Assembly (NCBI GenBank): GCA_005889395.1
Contig: VBFX01000095.1
Location: 1-11,752 of the forward strand
Length of the DNA stretch: 11,752 bases
Direction of reading: 5' to 3'
Origin: Chloroflexota bacterium
Lineage (GTDB): Bacteria > Chloroflexota > Dormibacteria > CF-121
Under the pieces are notes generated by a model. The model did not search any database, had not been told where the DNA came from, and was given only the letters and a program-made list of their open reading frames with translations. Made by a program: the position numbers and the translations under genes. The stretch's first letter is position 1, and each line of letters opens with the position of its first letter. Below are positions 1 through 7,198 of this stretch, in pieces.

Positions 1-948
1 GCGTCGCACACGGTCTTCGGTAACGCCCACGTGCACTTCATCAACCTCAACGTGCTCGACTTCGACGCCCACAAGAACAGTGGCCTGGCGCTGGTCGGGG
101 ATGCCCGCGCCGGCATCGCCGCGCTGGGCGCGCGGCTGCGCGGCTATGCGGTTGACGCCTCGTACCGCGACCTGGCCGCCCGCTTGAACAAGGAGTGGGA
201 TCGCGAGGTCGACCGCCTTTATCGCCTGGGTCATAGACCGCTTCCAGCGCAAAGCGAAGTTATCGGCGCGGTCAACGATGCCGCCGCCCCGCGCGACGTC
301 GTCGTCTGCGCCGCCGGCTCGATGCCGGGGGACCTGCACAAGCTGTGGCGCACGCGCGATCCCAAGCAGTATCACGTCGAGTACGGCTACTCGTGCATGG
401 GTTACGAGATCGCCGGCGCGCTCGGCGTGAAGATGGCCGCGCCCGATCGCGAGGTGTTCTCCATGGTCGGCGATGGATCCTATCTGATGATGAGCAGTGA
501 GATCGTCACCACCGTCCAGGAAGGGATCAAGCTGATCATCGTGCTGGTCGACAACCACGGCTTCAACTCCATCGGCGGCCTCTCGCGATCGCTCGGGATG
601 GACGGATTTGGCACGCAGTACCGGTTTCGCAAGAACGGGTCGCTCGGGCTCGACAGCGACACGGCGCCGGGCGACGTACTGCCGATCGACCTGGCGGCGA
701 ATGCCGCCAGCCTGGGCGCCGAGGCCGTGCGGGTTCGCAGCGTCGACGAGCTGCGCGGTGCACTCGAGCGCGCTCGCCAGGCGACGCGGACGTCCGTCAT
801 CTCCATCGAAGTCGATCGCTATGAGGGAGTGCCGAATTACGAGAGCTGGTGGGACGTGCCGGTGGCCGAGGTGGCGACCGTCGAGTCGGTCAGAGCGGCT
901 CGGCGAGAGTACGAAAAGGCCCGCAAGAAGGAGCAGCGATACCTCTAG
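1..948 (+). CDS. iolD: 3D-(3,5/4)-trihydroxycyclohexane-1,2-dione hydrolase IolD, C-terminal half (5' end outside window)
   Basis: This is the C-terminal part of IolD, the thiamine-diphosphate enzyme that hydrolytically opens the cyclic dione made from inosose in myo-inositol catabolism, in the cytoplasm. The frame is open from base 1 (A-S-H-T-V-F-G-N...), so the Met at 31 is internal. About 315 residues are present, roughly half of a normal IolD of about 640. Counting from base 1, the ThDP/Mg motif GDGSYLM starts near residue 157 and the paired Asn lies 26 residues after it in VLVDNHGF. The sequence SLGMDGFGTQYRFR and the end ESWWDVPVAEV are characteristic of IolD rather than of acetolactate synthase, its general superfamily. 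The stop (946-948) overlaps the Shine-Dalgarno of the VOC gene, so the two are probably co-transcribed. Other iol genes would be expected to the left. Confidence 0.93.
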   Translation, partial: ASHTVFGNAHVHFINLNVLDFDAHKNSGLALVGDARAGIAALGARLRGYAVDASYRDLAARLNKEWDREVDRLYRLGHRPLPAQSEVIGAVNDAAAPRDVVVCAAGSMPGDLHKLWRTRDPKQYHVEYGYSCMGYEIAGALGVKMAAPDREVFSMVGDGSYLMMSSEIVTTVQEGIKLIIVLVDNHGFNSIGGLSRSLGMDGFGTQYRFRKNGSLGLDSDTAPGDVLPIDLAANAASLGAEAVRVRSVDELRGALERARQATRTSVISIEVDRYEGVPNYESWWDVPVAEVATVESVRAARREYEKARKKEQRYL

Positions 949-960
949 GAGGGACGAGCC

Positions 961-1383
961 ATGGCTGCGAACTACCCCGATGTCATCCCGATGATCGCCT
1001 ACGAAGACGGTCCGAAAGCGATGGACTGGCTGTCGTCAGCCTTTGGCTTCAAGGAGCGGACGCGCATGCTGGACAAGGGCGGCCGCCTCAGCCACGGCGA
1101 AATGCAGGCGGGTGACGGCCTGATCATGCTGGCCTCACCCACACCCGACTACCAGGCGCCGCGTCGCCATCGCGACTCGTGCGAGCCGGCGCAGAAATGG
1201 TCGGCGGTCCCCTACATTGTCGACGGTGTGCTCGTCTACGTCGACGACGTCGATGCCCACTTTGCACGGGCGAAGCTGCGAGGTGCGGCGATCATCAGCG
1301 GCATCGAGGCGGATCAGTACGGGAAGCGCTACCGCGCGGAGGACCTCGAAGGCCATCGCTGGATGTTCATGGAGCGGACCTAA
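961..1383 (+). CDS. VOC-fold (glyoxalase/PhnB-like) protein
   Basis: A 140-aa protein of the vicinal-oxygen-chelate superfamily. The first beta-alpha-beta half is PDVIPMIAYEDGPKAMDWLSS, with a possible metal-ligand pair His45/Glu47 in LSHGEM. The second half has VYVDDVDAHFARAKLRGA (about 92-109) and the typical closing strand YRAEDLEGHRWMF (about 124-136). The length suits a single-domain PhnB/glyoxalase-like protein. A strong Shine-Dalgarno AGGAGGG (947-953) lies seven bases before the ATG and overlaps the iolD stop codon, which fixes the start and indicates an operon. The substrate cannot be read from sequence. A role beside inositol breakdown is only suggested by position; such genes are common strays in operons. 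It ends 48 bp before a convergent gene. Confidence 0.88.
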   Translation: MAANYPDVIPMIAYEDGPKAMDWLSSAFGFKERTRMLDKGGRLSHGEMQAGDGLIMLASPTPDYQAPRRHRDSCEPAQKWSAVPYIVDGVLVYVDDVDAHFARAKLRGAAIISGIEADQYGKRYRAEDLEGHRWMFMERT

Positions 1384-1384
1384 A

Positions 1385-1421
1385 GCCCCCACCCTACCCT
1401 CCCCCGCAAGCGGGGGAGGGA
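1385..1421. repeat. GC-rich palindromic repeat, copy A (intact)
   Basis: The convergent gap between the VOC gene and the GT-C-like gene holds a C-rich lead (GCCCCCACCCT) followed by a perfect dyad. The left arm CCCTCCCCCGC (1397-1407), loop AA and right arm GCGGGGGAGGG (1410-1420) form an 11-bp stem. The same lead and left arm recur at 8999-9028 and 9736-9798, so this is a dispersed REP-like element and not just a local terminator. It could help end transcription from both sides, but no T-tract follows it on either strand. Confidence 0.8.
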
Positions 1422-1431
1422 AATTGATTGA

Positions 1432-3387
1432 CTAGAGACCGAACCAGACGAAGACGCCGCCCTCCTGACTCGGGGCACGGCCGAACAGGTCAGAGAAGAA
1501 GCGCACCATCTGGTCTTGATTGCCCATCGGCCCGACGATGACGGTCTGCACCTGCCAGGCGCGGAGGTCACGGGCGTAGGCAAGCTGCGCTTCCGATGTC
1601 ATCACGGGTTCTGACCCACGCTTGGCGATACCCGCCATGGCGTCACGGAGTGCAGATCGGTGTGGTACATACGATGGCCCCGGAATCCAGGCAAAGCCCT
1701 CCGGCATACGAAACCGCATCCCGGCTTCCGACTGCCAGAGCATGGGCACGGCGAGTCGCCAGTCGTAGGCGAACGGCGCCACCAGCGCAATACTGCCGGC
1801 CGGTACCTGGTCAACGAGCGCCGGCGTCGTGAAGAAGCTCGGGACGGCAAGCGGCATCGTTGGGAAGGGCTGCCGCGGGAAGAGCGGCACGAGCGCAAGG
1901 CCGGCCAGCGCCAGCGGCAGCGCGCGGACCGCGAGGCTCCGGCCGGCCGCGCGCGCTTTCCGAAGCGCGTGATCGAGCCAGATCGCCAGCACCAGCCCGG
2001 CGAACAGGAAGACGAACAGCATCAGGCGGGCGGGGATGACGTCGCTCACGATCGGAACGAAGATCGTCGCGCCCCAGACTGCGAGGAAGGTCCACAGCAT
2101 GATGCGGGCAGCGCGCCGCACGCCCCTGTCCGCAACCCGCCGGCGCACCCAGAAGACGATCGCGAGCGCGATCAGGGCAACCGGAAGCGGCAGGGTATGA
2201 CCGGCGACATTGATCAGTGGTCCCATCGAGAGCAATGCGACAAAGACGCCGGTAACGGCAAAGATGCCGGCGAGCACGGCTGCCTGGCTCATGCCGCGAG
2301 ACCAGAAACTGGCGATCGCATATCCCAACAGTGCGAGCAGCGGGATGCCCACGTAGCCACTCCATTCGTAGATCGTCGCGCTGAAGTGCTCGCTCAAACT
2401 GGCGGCGAATGGCGGCGCCACTGCCTGCAATGGGGTCGGGGTAACGAAGGCGAGGAGGTCGGTCACGAATTGATTGGGGGCCCAGACCGCCCCATGAACC
2501 TTCTGCGCACCGAAGAACTGGATCGCCAGCGGTCCGCCCGCGAGCACGAGGAATGTGATGAACGCCGCCGCGAGGCCCTGGGCGGCGTGGCGCCACCGCT
2601 GTCGAACGACGGTTGAGAGCGGCTCGGCCGGTCGAGCGACGGCGCTGAAGGCGAGGAGCACCACGATCCCCACCGCCCCGACCAGCGCCTCCGCCAACAA
2701 CAGTTCTTCCCAGAGGAGCAACTGCACCGCCGCCAGCACGCCGAGCGCCACGCCGGGCCGGGTCGCCCGCCCTGCCTGGCGGACGAACAGCTCGTCGAAG
2801 ACAAGGAGCATGAGTGGCGCCGTGAACAGCGTCACCGCTGGCGGATGACCCAGCGCGTGCGCGGCCATATAAGGGGAAAAGCCGTAGAGAGCGCCGCCGA
2901 TGAGCGCGGCGAGAGTCCCGATCGTGTCCGTTGCCCGAACATAACGCCGGATCATCACGAAGGCGGCCATCGCCGAGCTGGCGAGACCGAGGGTTTCCGC
3001 CACGTTGTAGGCGAAGACGCCGCCCAGGGTCAGCGTCAGCGGCGCGAGGGCGACGCCCAGCAGCGGTGCCGTGGTGTTCCACATGAGGTTGACGCCCTGG
3101 GGCGCATCCAGGTAGGTGGTGAACAGGAGATTGTGCCCGTGCGCGAGCGCGAACCCCTGCCAGCGCAGGAACCAGATCGCCAGTTGCGGGTCTCCGCCGA
3201 CGCCCAGCGCCGTCGAAAACGGTCCGCCCGGCGTGAACCAGATGGTCGCGAAGAATCCCAACGCCATCGCGAGATAGAGAAGACCGACGCCCGCGAGGAC
3301 GATCCACCCCGGGATCGCTCCCGGCGTGCGCCGCTGTCCGTCAGGCTCGCGGACGGGTTCAGCGACCGAGTGTCCAAGAGTGGCCAT
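1432..3387 (-). CDS. Polytopic membrane protein, GT-C-like glycosyltransferase family (function unassigned)
   Basis: A 651-aa integral membrane protein with many hydrophobic segments from about residue 27 to 490, then an outside-facing soluble tail of about 150 residues (starting near PSFFTTPALVDQVPAG). The first TM is followed by a loop containing GGDPQLAIWFLRW (Asp66) and then a GVNLMWNTTAPLLG segment. That layout, an acidic residue in the first external loop plus about a dozen TMs and a C-terminal extracytoplasmic domain, resembles GT-C fold transferases that use polyprenyl-phosphate sugars, including the poorly characterised YfhO-like members. The exact family and substrate cannot be named from sequence. 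The reading frame stays open upstream to 4056, but the protein-like sequence begins at MATLGHSV. Start 3387 has only a weak Shine-Dalgarno. Divergent from the 3456 operon by 68 bp; a role in cell-envelope glycans is inferred from fold only. Confidence 0.75.
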   Translation of the reverse strand: MATLGHSVAEPVREPDGQRRTPGAIPGWIVLAGVGLLYLAMALGFFATIWFTPGGPFSTALGVGGDPQLAIWFLRWQGFALAHGHNLLFTTYLDAPQGVNLMWNTTAPLLGVALAPLTLTLGGVFAYNVAETLGLASSAMAAFVMIRRYVRATDTIGTLAALIGGALYGFSPYMAAHALGHPPAVTLFTAPLMLLVFDELFVRQAGRATRPGVALGVLAAVQLLLWEELLLAEALVGAVGIVVLLAFSAVARPAEPLSTVVRQRWRHAAQGLAAAFITFLVLAGGPLAIQFFGAQKVHGAVWAPNQFVTDLLAFVTPTPLQAVAPPFAASLSEHFSATIYEWSGYVGIPLLALLGYAIASFWSRGMSQAAVLAGIFAVTGVFVALLSMGPLINVAGHTLPLPVALIALAIVFWVRRRVADRGVRRAARIMLWTFLAVWGATIFVPIVSDVIPARLMLFVFLFAGLVLAIWLDHALRKARAAGRSLAVRALPLALAGLALVPLFPRQPFPTMPLAVPSFFTTPALVDQVPAGSIALVAPFAYDWRLAVPMLWQSEAGMRFRMPEGFAWIPGPSYVPHRSALRDAMAGIAKRGSEPVMTSEAQLAYARDLRAWQVQTVIVGPMGNQDQMVRFFSDLFGRAPSQEGGVFVWFGL

Positions 3388-3440
3388 CAGACTGGATGGG
3401 TAACGGCACTGGTGGCCATGGTCCTTCGGGCCCTGGCGGC

Positions 3441-3446
3441 TAGGAT
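3441..3446 (+). promoter_or_regulatory. Possible -10 box for a leaderless transcript
   Basis: TAGGAT matches the TANNNT pattern of a -10 element. It ends nine bases before the ATG at 3456, so a start site seven or eight bases downstream would give an almost leaderless mRNA for the small ORF at 3456. No good -35 hexamer is seen about 17 bp upstream. This is a weak, position-based call. Confidence 0.3.
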
Positions 3447-3455
3447 GTGGGCCAT

Positions 3456-3623
3456 ATGGCGCGATCGAACGCCGCAGAGGCGACCCAGGTGATCCTCGCG
3501 ACAATCGATCAGCGGCGCCCCGGCTACATCCGCACCTCGGAGCGCTTCCGGTACCCGCAGCGGCCGGCGAAGATGCCGCAACGCCGCGGCGAGAGCGATA
3601 AGGCGCGACGCTATGCCGCTTGA
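3456..3623 (+). CDS. Small Arg-rich hypothetical protein (55 aa)
   Basis: An ORF starting MARSNAAEATQVILATIDQR and ending in a strongly basic tail (RRGESDKARRYAA). No family is recognised. In favour of it being real: it fills the otherwise empty space between the divergent GT-C-like gene and the DUF1272 gene, a TANNNT box sits just upstream, and its stop overlaps the start of the DUF1272 gene by 11 bp in a different frame, the kind of overlap used for translational coupling. Against it: no Shine-Dalgarno, low complexity (many Arg), and short ORFs arise easily at this GC content. It could instead be the 5' leader of the DUF1272-amidase operon. Confidence 0.35.
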   Translation: MARSNAAEATQVILATIDQRRPGYIRTSERFRYPQRPAKMPQRRGESDKARRYAA

Positions 3624-3786
3624 AATGAGGGCGTCGTGCGAGAAGTGCAACGCCGATCTCCCACCGGATGGTGAGGCCCGCATCTGCAGCCACGAATGCA
3701 CCTTCTGTCCCAGCTGCGCTGCCGCGATGAATGCCGTGTGCCCGAACTGCGGCGGCGAGTTGGTGGCGCGGCCCAAACGCAGATAG
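3613..3786 (+). CDS. DUF1272 domain protein (Cys-rich zinc-ribbon, 57 aa)
   Basis: The 57-aa product begins MPLEMRASCEKCNADLPPDG and matches the DUF1272 pattern: N-terminal LE(L/M)R..CE.C, then DLPPD, ARICS.ECTFC and CPNCGGEL. Eight cysteines are placed as CxxC (9/12), C25, C29, CxxC (32/35) and CxxC (43/46), enough to bind one or two zinc ions. The family has no established function; members are small soluble proteins found in many bacteria. Start choice: the Met at 3613 gives the usual family N-terminus, and AAGG lies about nine bases upstream. It ends 10 bp before the amidase ATG, so the two are very likely co-transcribed. Confidence 0.88.
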   Translation: MPLEMRASCEKCNADLPPDGEARICSHECTFCPSCAAAMNAVCPNCGGELVARPKRR

Positions 3787-3796
3787 TCCACTCGCC

Positions 3797-5206
3797 ATGA
3801 CCGATCTCGATCTGGCGTTCGCACCGGCGGTGGACCTGGCGCAGATGATCGCCGCGCGAACAGTCTCGCCGGTTGAGGTGATCTCCAATAGCCTTTCGCG
3901 CATCGATGAGGTGAACCAGAAGCTGAACTGCTTCTGCTTCATCTGGCATGACGAGGCACTGGAGGCCGCTCGTGTCGCCACCCAAGCCGTGGCGCGCGGT
4001 GACCCGCTTGGTCCGCTGCATGGCATTCCGGTTGCGTTGAAAGACACGACCCCCACGGCGGGTCACCGGACCACCCTGGGCTCCTATACGCATGAACACT
4101 GGATCCCCGAGCGCGATGCCTATATCGTCGGGGCGCTCCAGCGAGCAGGCGCGATCGTCGTCGGAAAAACCGCCACACCGGAATTCGCCCACACCCTGCT
4201 CACCGATAGCCCGCTCTGGGGCGTCACGAGAAACCCATGGAACCTCGAGCGAACGCCGGGCGGCTCATCGGGTGGAAGCGCGGCCGCCGTCGCCGCGGGC
4301 TGCGTGCCCCTGGCAGAGGGAACCGACATGGGAGGTTCAGTCCGCATTCCGGCCGCCTGGTGCGGCGTCGTCGGCCTCAAACCCGGACTCGGTCGTATCC
4401 CCATGGATGGCCTGCCTGGTCTCTTCGACCTGATCTCGCACCATGGTCCGCTGGCGAGCGCGATCGATGATGCCCGGCTGTTTCTGCAGGTGACCCAGGG
4501 ACCCGATGACGCCGATGTCCTTTCGGTTCCATGCCCGCTCGATCTGCGGTCACCGATTCCGTCCTCAGTCGAGGGCATGCAGCTGGCCCTCTCGATCGAT
4601 CTGGGATTGTGGGCGGTCGATCCCGTGATCGAGACGGTGGTGCGTGCCGCAGCGGACGCTTTGAGAGCGGCGGGCGCGACCGTCGACCAGGTCGAGGTCA
4701 ACGTGACGAGGAGCGACGAGGCCGCGTGGGTCGATCTGTGGGGCGTCTTCATGGCCACCTACTACGGGCATCTTGTTGCCCAGTACCGGGACAAGATGGA
4801 TCCGGAGGTGTTGGAGCTGATCGAGCGAGGGAATTCGCTAAGCGCTGTCCATATCAAGCGGCTCGAGTTGCTGCGGACGGAGCTCTGGCGACGGTTCGCG
4901 AGGGTGCTGGCCACGCACGATGCGCTTCTCTGCCCGACGATGGCAACCGGGCCCAGTCCCGCCGCGAAGGCGGACCAGCCCACCGTTCACTTTGAAGACG
5001 GTCGCTACCACGCATTCGATATGACCGGCGTTTTCAACCTCATCGCACCTTGCCCGGCGCTATCAGTTCCCTGCGGCTGGGATCGCGACGGGATGCCGGT
5101 CGGGCTGCAGGTGGTGGGCCGGCGTTGGCGCGAGGACACGGTGCTTCGAATCGGCCGTGCCGTCGAACTTGCCCTGCCGGACGCGCGCCGCCGTCCGCCG
5201 ATCTGA
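3797..5206 (+). CDS. Amidase-signature family hydrolase
   Basis: A 469-aa member of the amidase-signature (GatA/AmdA-like) superfamily, which hydrolyses carboxamide bonds. The Ser-cisSer-Lys triad is visible: Lys82 in PVALKDTTPTAG, cis-Ser157 in RTPGGSSGGSAAAVAAG, and nucleophile Ser181 in DMGGSVRIPAAWCG, followed by the usual GLKPG. The spacing (24 residues between the serines) is that of malonamidase and relatives. The C-terminal part contains the conserved small-molecule pocket end (LIAPCPALSVPCGWDRDGMPVGLQVVG). GatA is unlikely because no gatB or gatC neighbour is present and the enzyme is single-gene here; a stand-alone aliphatic or aryl amidase is the better reading. Start ATG 3797 lies 10 bp after the DUF1272 stop; a longer in-frame start at 3731 would overlap that gene and adds non-family sequence. 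The physiological amide is unknown. Confidence 0.9.
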   Translation: MTDLDLAFAPAVDLAQMIAARTVSPVEVISNSLSRIDEVNQKLNCFCFIWHDEALEAARVATQAVARGDPLGPLHGIPVALKDTTPTAGHRTTLGSYTHEHWIPERDAYIVGALQRAGAIVVGKTATPEFAHTLLTDSPLWGVTRNPWNLERTPGGSSGGSAAAVAAGCVPLAEGTDMGGSVRIPAAWCGVVGLKPGLGRIPMDGLPGLFDLISHHGPLASAIDDARLFLQVTQGPDDADVLSVPCPLDLRSPIPSSVEGMQLALSIDLGLWAVDPVIETVVRAAADALRAAGATVDQVEVNVTRSDEAAWVDLWGVFMATYYGHLVAQYRDKMDPEVLELIERGNSLSAVHIKRLELLRTELWRRFARVLATHDALLCPTMATGPSPAAKADQPTVHFEDGRYHAFDMTGVFNLIAPCPALSVPCGWDRDGMPVGLQVVGRRWREDTVLRIGRAVELALPDARRRPPI

Positions 5207-5219
5207 GACAGGTCAGGGC

Positions 5220-6617
5220 TTATGGAATGGTTGGCACGATGAAGCCCCACGAGTTTGCCGGCAAGGTGACCTTCGCGATCTGGGAACCATCGGTTCGGAG
5301 CACACGCAGCTGATCACCCGTCCCAAGCAGGTAGATTGTGCCGCCGTCGGCTGAAACCCATACCGAATCCAACGAGACGTCTGGTAGCCAGCGTGCCTTC
5401 ACCGCCAGGTCCGTCAGATGGACGATTCCCACGCCACCTCGCGCTCCGAACGCCCCAACGGCGTACAGCCAAGTGCCATCCGGGGATAGGGCGACGGTTC
5501 GTGGGATGCCGCCTGCCGCGGCATCGGTAACGAGCAGCGACCTGAGCCAGGCCAGGGGGTTGGCGTCGGCCGAGGCGACCTTGGTCGACGTGACGATCTT
5601 GCGTTGCACCAGGTCGATCACGTGGAGCGCGCCGGTTCCTCCCTCGTGTAAATAGAGCGTCTTGCCATCGCCTGAGAAGACCGGCGAGACCCAGAAGGGG
5701 TTGCGCTGCCCGATCTGCGCCTCGTGGGTCACTGTCATCGAAACCAGGTCGAACCAGGTGACCCGGCCATCCGAGGGGCAGAAGGCGACGAGCGTCCGGC
5801 CATCGGCAAGCACCCGAAACGGCAGCCCGCCCGCGGAATTAATGCCACCGACCACGAGGCCGTCGCACGCCAGCGTGTGGCCCGTCGTGTGCTGTTCGAG
5901 TCGGAACGTGGTGCCGTCGAAGGCGAATTTCGCGATGGTCGGGCCCACGACATAGACGTGCTGCGCTTGCTCGCCGACGATGACGGGAACGCCAAACGCC
6001 GGCAGGCCGACGTTCGTCGATGCAACGGCCCGGCCGGCCACAAGGTCAACGAGCTGCAGCGTCGGGGGGGAGTTGCCGACCACGGCGAAGTAATGTCCGT
6101 CCGCGCTCAGCATCGGTTGTCCATCGGTAACCGGTTGCAGCTGAATCGTCTGCTCTTTGTGGCCATCGACCGCGCTGTAGACATCGAGGCCGCCATCAAA
6201 CAGCGCATACAGGTGGGAGCCATCAGGTGAGCGGAGCTCGTCACGCGCGTTGATCTGCCCCACCACGTGGCCCGTCGGGTCGATCCCGGTGACGATGTCC
6301 CCGGTGTAGGCGCCGTTGCTCGACGTCTGACTTGTGATCCACACGTTGTTGGCGCCCGGTCCGGCGATGATGGGCGTTGTTGGCGCTGTCGTGACGCCGG
6401 GTGGGGCCACTCGGGAGCGATGCAATGAGAAGGCGACGGCGGCGACGACCAGACCGATCCCGAGCACGGCAGCGACCTGTCCGATGGCCACGATCGGCCG
6501 GCGGCGCGACACCGGGCGAAGCCGCGCCGCGATCCCACCCATCAGTTCGGGCGTAGGCCCGGAGACCGAATCGAGCGCGGTGTGGATTTCGCTTCGCAGC
6601 GCGTCTTCCCGGTTCAT
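5220..6617 (-). CDS. Single-TM protein with extracytoplasmic beta-propeller (putative sigma regulator)
   Basis: A 465-aa protein: cytoplasmic segment (1-41), one TM helix (about 42-65), a Pro/Thr linker (70-86), then a repeat-rich region with the look of a YncE/WD40-type propeller. Blade signatures are SPDG (130), SADG (171), SGDG (316), SPDG (379) and SADG (422), each followed by a hydrophobic strand such as LYALF or LYAVG. The ATG overlaps the stop of the sigma-factor gene (ATGA, 6614-6617) and has a strong GGAGG (6625-6629) seven bases upstream, so the two are translated together. That arrangement is typical of sigma/anti-sigma pairs, making this the likely membrane partner that holds or releases the sigma factor. 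However, I see no HxxxCxxC zinc anti-sigma motif; the cytoplasmic part is only about 40 residues. The ligand is unknown. It ends 13 bp from the convergent amidase. Confidence 0.78.
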   Translation of the reverse strand: MNREDALRSEIHTALDSVSGPTPELMGGIAARLRPVSRRRPIVAIGQVAAVLGIGLVVAAVAFSLHRSRVAPPGVTTAPTTPIIAGPGANNVWITSQTSSNGAYTGDIVTGIDPTGHVVGQINARDELRSPDGSHLYALFDGGLDVYSAVDGHKEQTIQLQPVTDGQPMLSADGHYFAVVGNSPPTLQLVDLVAGRAVASTNVGLPAFGVPVIVGEQAQHVYVVGPTIAKFAFDGTTFRLEQHTTGHTLACDGLVVGGINSAGGLPFRVLADGRTLVAFCPSDGRVTWFDLVSMTVTHEAQIGQRNPFWVSPVFSGDGKTLYLHEGGTGALHVIDLVQRKIVTSTKVASADANPLAWLRSLLVTDAAAGGIPRTVALSPDGTWLYAVGAFGARGGVGIVHLTDLAVKARWLPDVSLDSVWVSADGGTIYLLGTGDQLRVLRTDGSQIAKVTLPANSWGFIVPTIP

Positions 6618-7171
6618 ACCTGGGCCTCCGTAATCGGAAAATCCGCTCGCAGCTCGCGGATGCCGCGATAGAGCCGCCCGCGGACCGCGGCGTATGACGC
6701 GCCGGCGATGGCCGCGATCTCCTCGAGTCGGAGATCGAGATAGAAATAGAGCACGACGACGAGGCGTTGCTCCGCGGGCAATCGCTTCAGCGCATTCCGC
6801 AGGTCGATCCCGCGTAGAGCTTCGTCATCCGGCGCTTCATTGCCGTGCTGCTCGGCGTCGATCTTGAGCACGCTCCACCAGCGGGCCCGTCGCGTGGTCC
6901 GGCATTCGTTGGCGACGATGCCAAGGAACCACGGTCGCATCTCGCTGCCCTCTCGAAGCTGGTTGATCTTCCGCCACGCCTTCACTGCCGCCTCCTGGAC
7001 TGCGTCTTCCGCGAGTTGCCGGTCCTGGAGCATCCCCGCTGCCAGCCGGTAGGCAGGTTCCAGCAAAGGCCGCAGCAGCGAGGTGAACGCCGCTTCATCA
7101 CCACGCTGCGCGTCCCGAGCCAGGTCCGGGTCGGCGGCGTGCTCCATGCCGTCGTCCTGTATACGCTCCAT
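6614..7171 (-). CDS. RNA polymerase sigma factor, sigma-70 family (ECF-like)
   Basis: A 185-aa two-domain sigma factor. Region 2 covers about residues 24-95 (GDEAAFTSLLRPLLEPAYRL, then AEDAVQEAAVKAWRKI and MRPWFLGIVANECRTTRR), which binds core polymerase and the -10 element. Region 4 covers about 122-176 (LRNALKRLPAEQRLVVVLYF, LRLEEIAAIAG, YAAVRGRLYRGIRELR), a helix-turn-helix for the -35 element. No extra C-terminal domain is present. The start at 7171 is supported by AAAGGG seven bases upstream; a second Met at 7147 with AGGA is an alternative giving 177 aa. The frame stays open further upstream to 8077, but that is antisense to the LLM gene. Its stop overlaps the propeller gene. It probably autoregulates this operon and may also control the divergent LLM gene across the 27-bp gap; this is inference. 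Confidence 0.9.
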   Translation of the reverse strand: MERIQDDGMEHAADPDLARDAQRGDEAAFTSLLRPLLEPAYRLAAGMLQDRQLAEDAVQEAAVKAWRKINQLREGSEMRPWFLGIVANECRTTRRARWWSVLKIDAEQHGNEAPDDEALRGIDLRNALKRLPAEQRLVVVLYFYLDLRLEEIAAIAGASYAAVRGRLYRGIRELRADFPITEAQV

Positions 7172-7182
7172 CGAACGCCCTT

Positions 7183-7195
7183 TGTGACAATTACA
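7183..7195. promoter_or_regulatory. Imperfect dyad in the sigma/LLM divergent gap
   Basis: TGTGACAATTACA reads as TGTGA-caa-TTACA, an inverted repeat with arms TGTGA and TGTAA (one mismatch). It fills almost half of the 27-bp gap between two divergent start codons, so anything bound here would touch both genes. It may be a repressor or activator site, or chance. No clear -35/-10 pair is visible for either gene. Confidence 0.25.
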
Positions 7196-7198
7196 GCC

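Noticed and set aside
1397..1420. Classical rho-independent terminator
   Set aside because: The stem is excellent, but no T-run follows it in either direction and the same sequence recurs inside coding DNA, so a repeat element is the better call.
1660..2616. 318-aa plus-strand open frame opposite the GT-C-like gene
   Set aside because: Its product is hydrophilic, rich in Arg/Glu/Gln/His with no domain; it is the antisense shadow of a gene with clear TM-protein sequence.
3388..4056. N-terminal extension of the GT-C-like frame
   Set aside because: The added residues are low-complexity and antisense to the DUF1272 and amidase genes; a normal N-terminus with first TM begins at 3387.
3797..5206. 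GatA subunit of the Asp/Glu-tRNA amidotransferase
   Set aside because: No gatB or gatC nearby; the neighbouring gene is DUF1272, and the sequence fits stand-alone amidases equally well.
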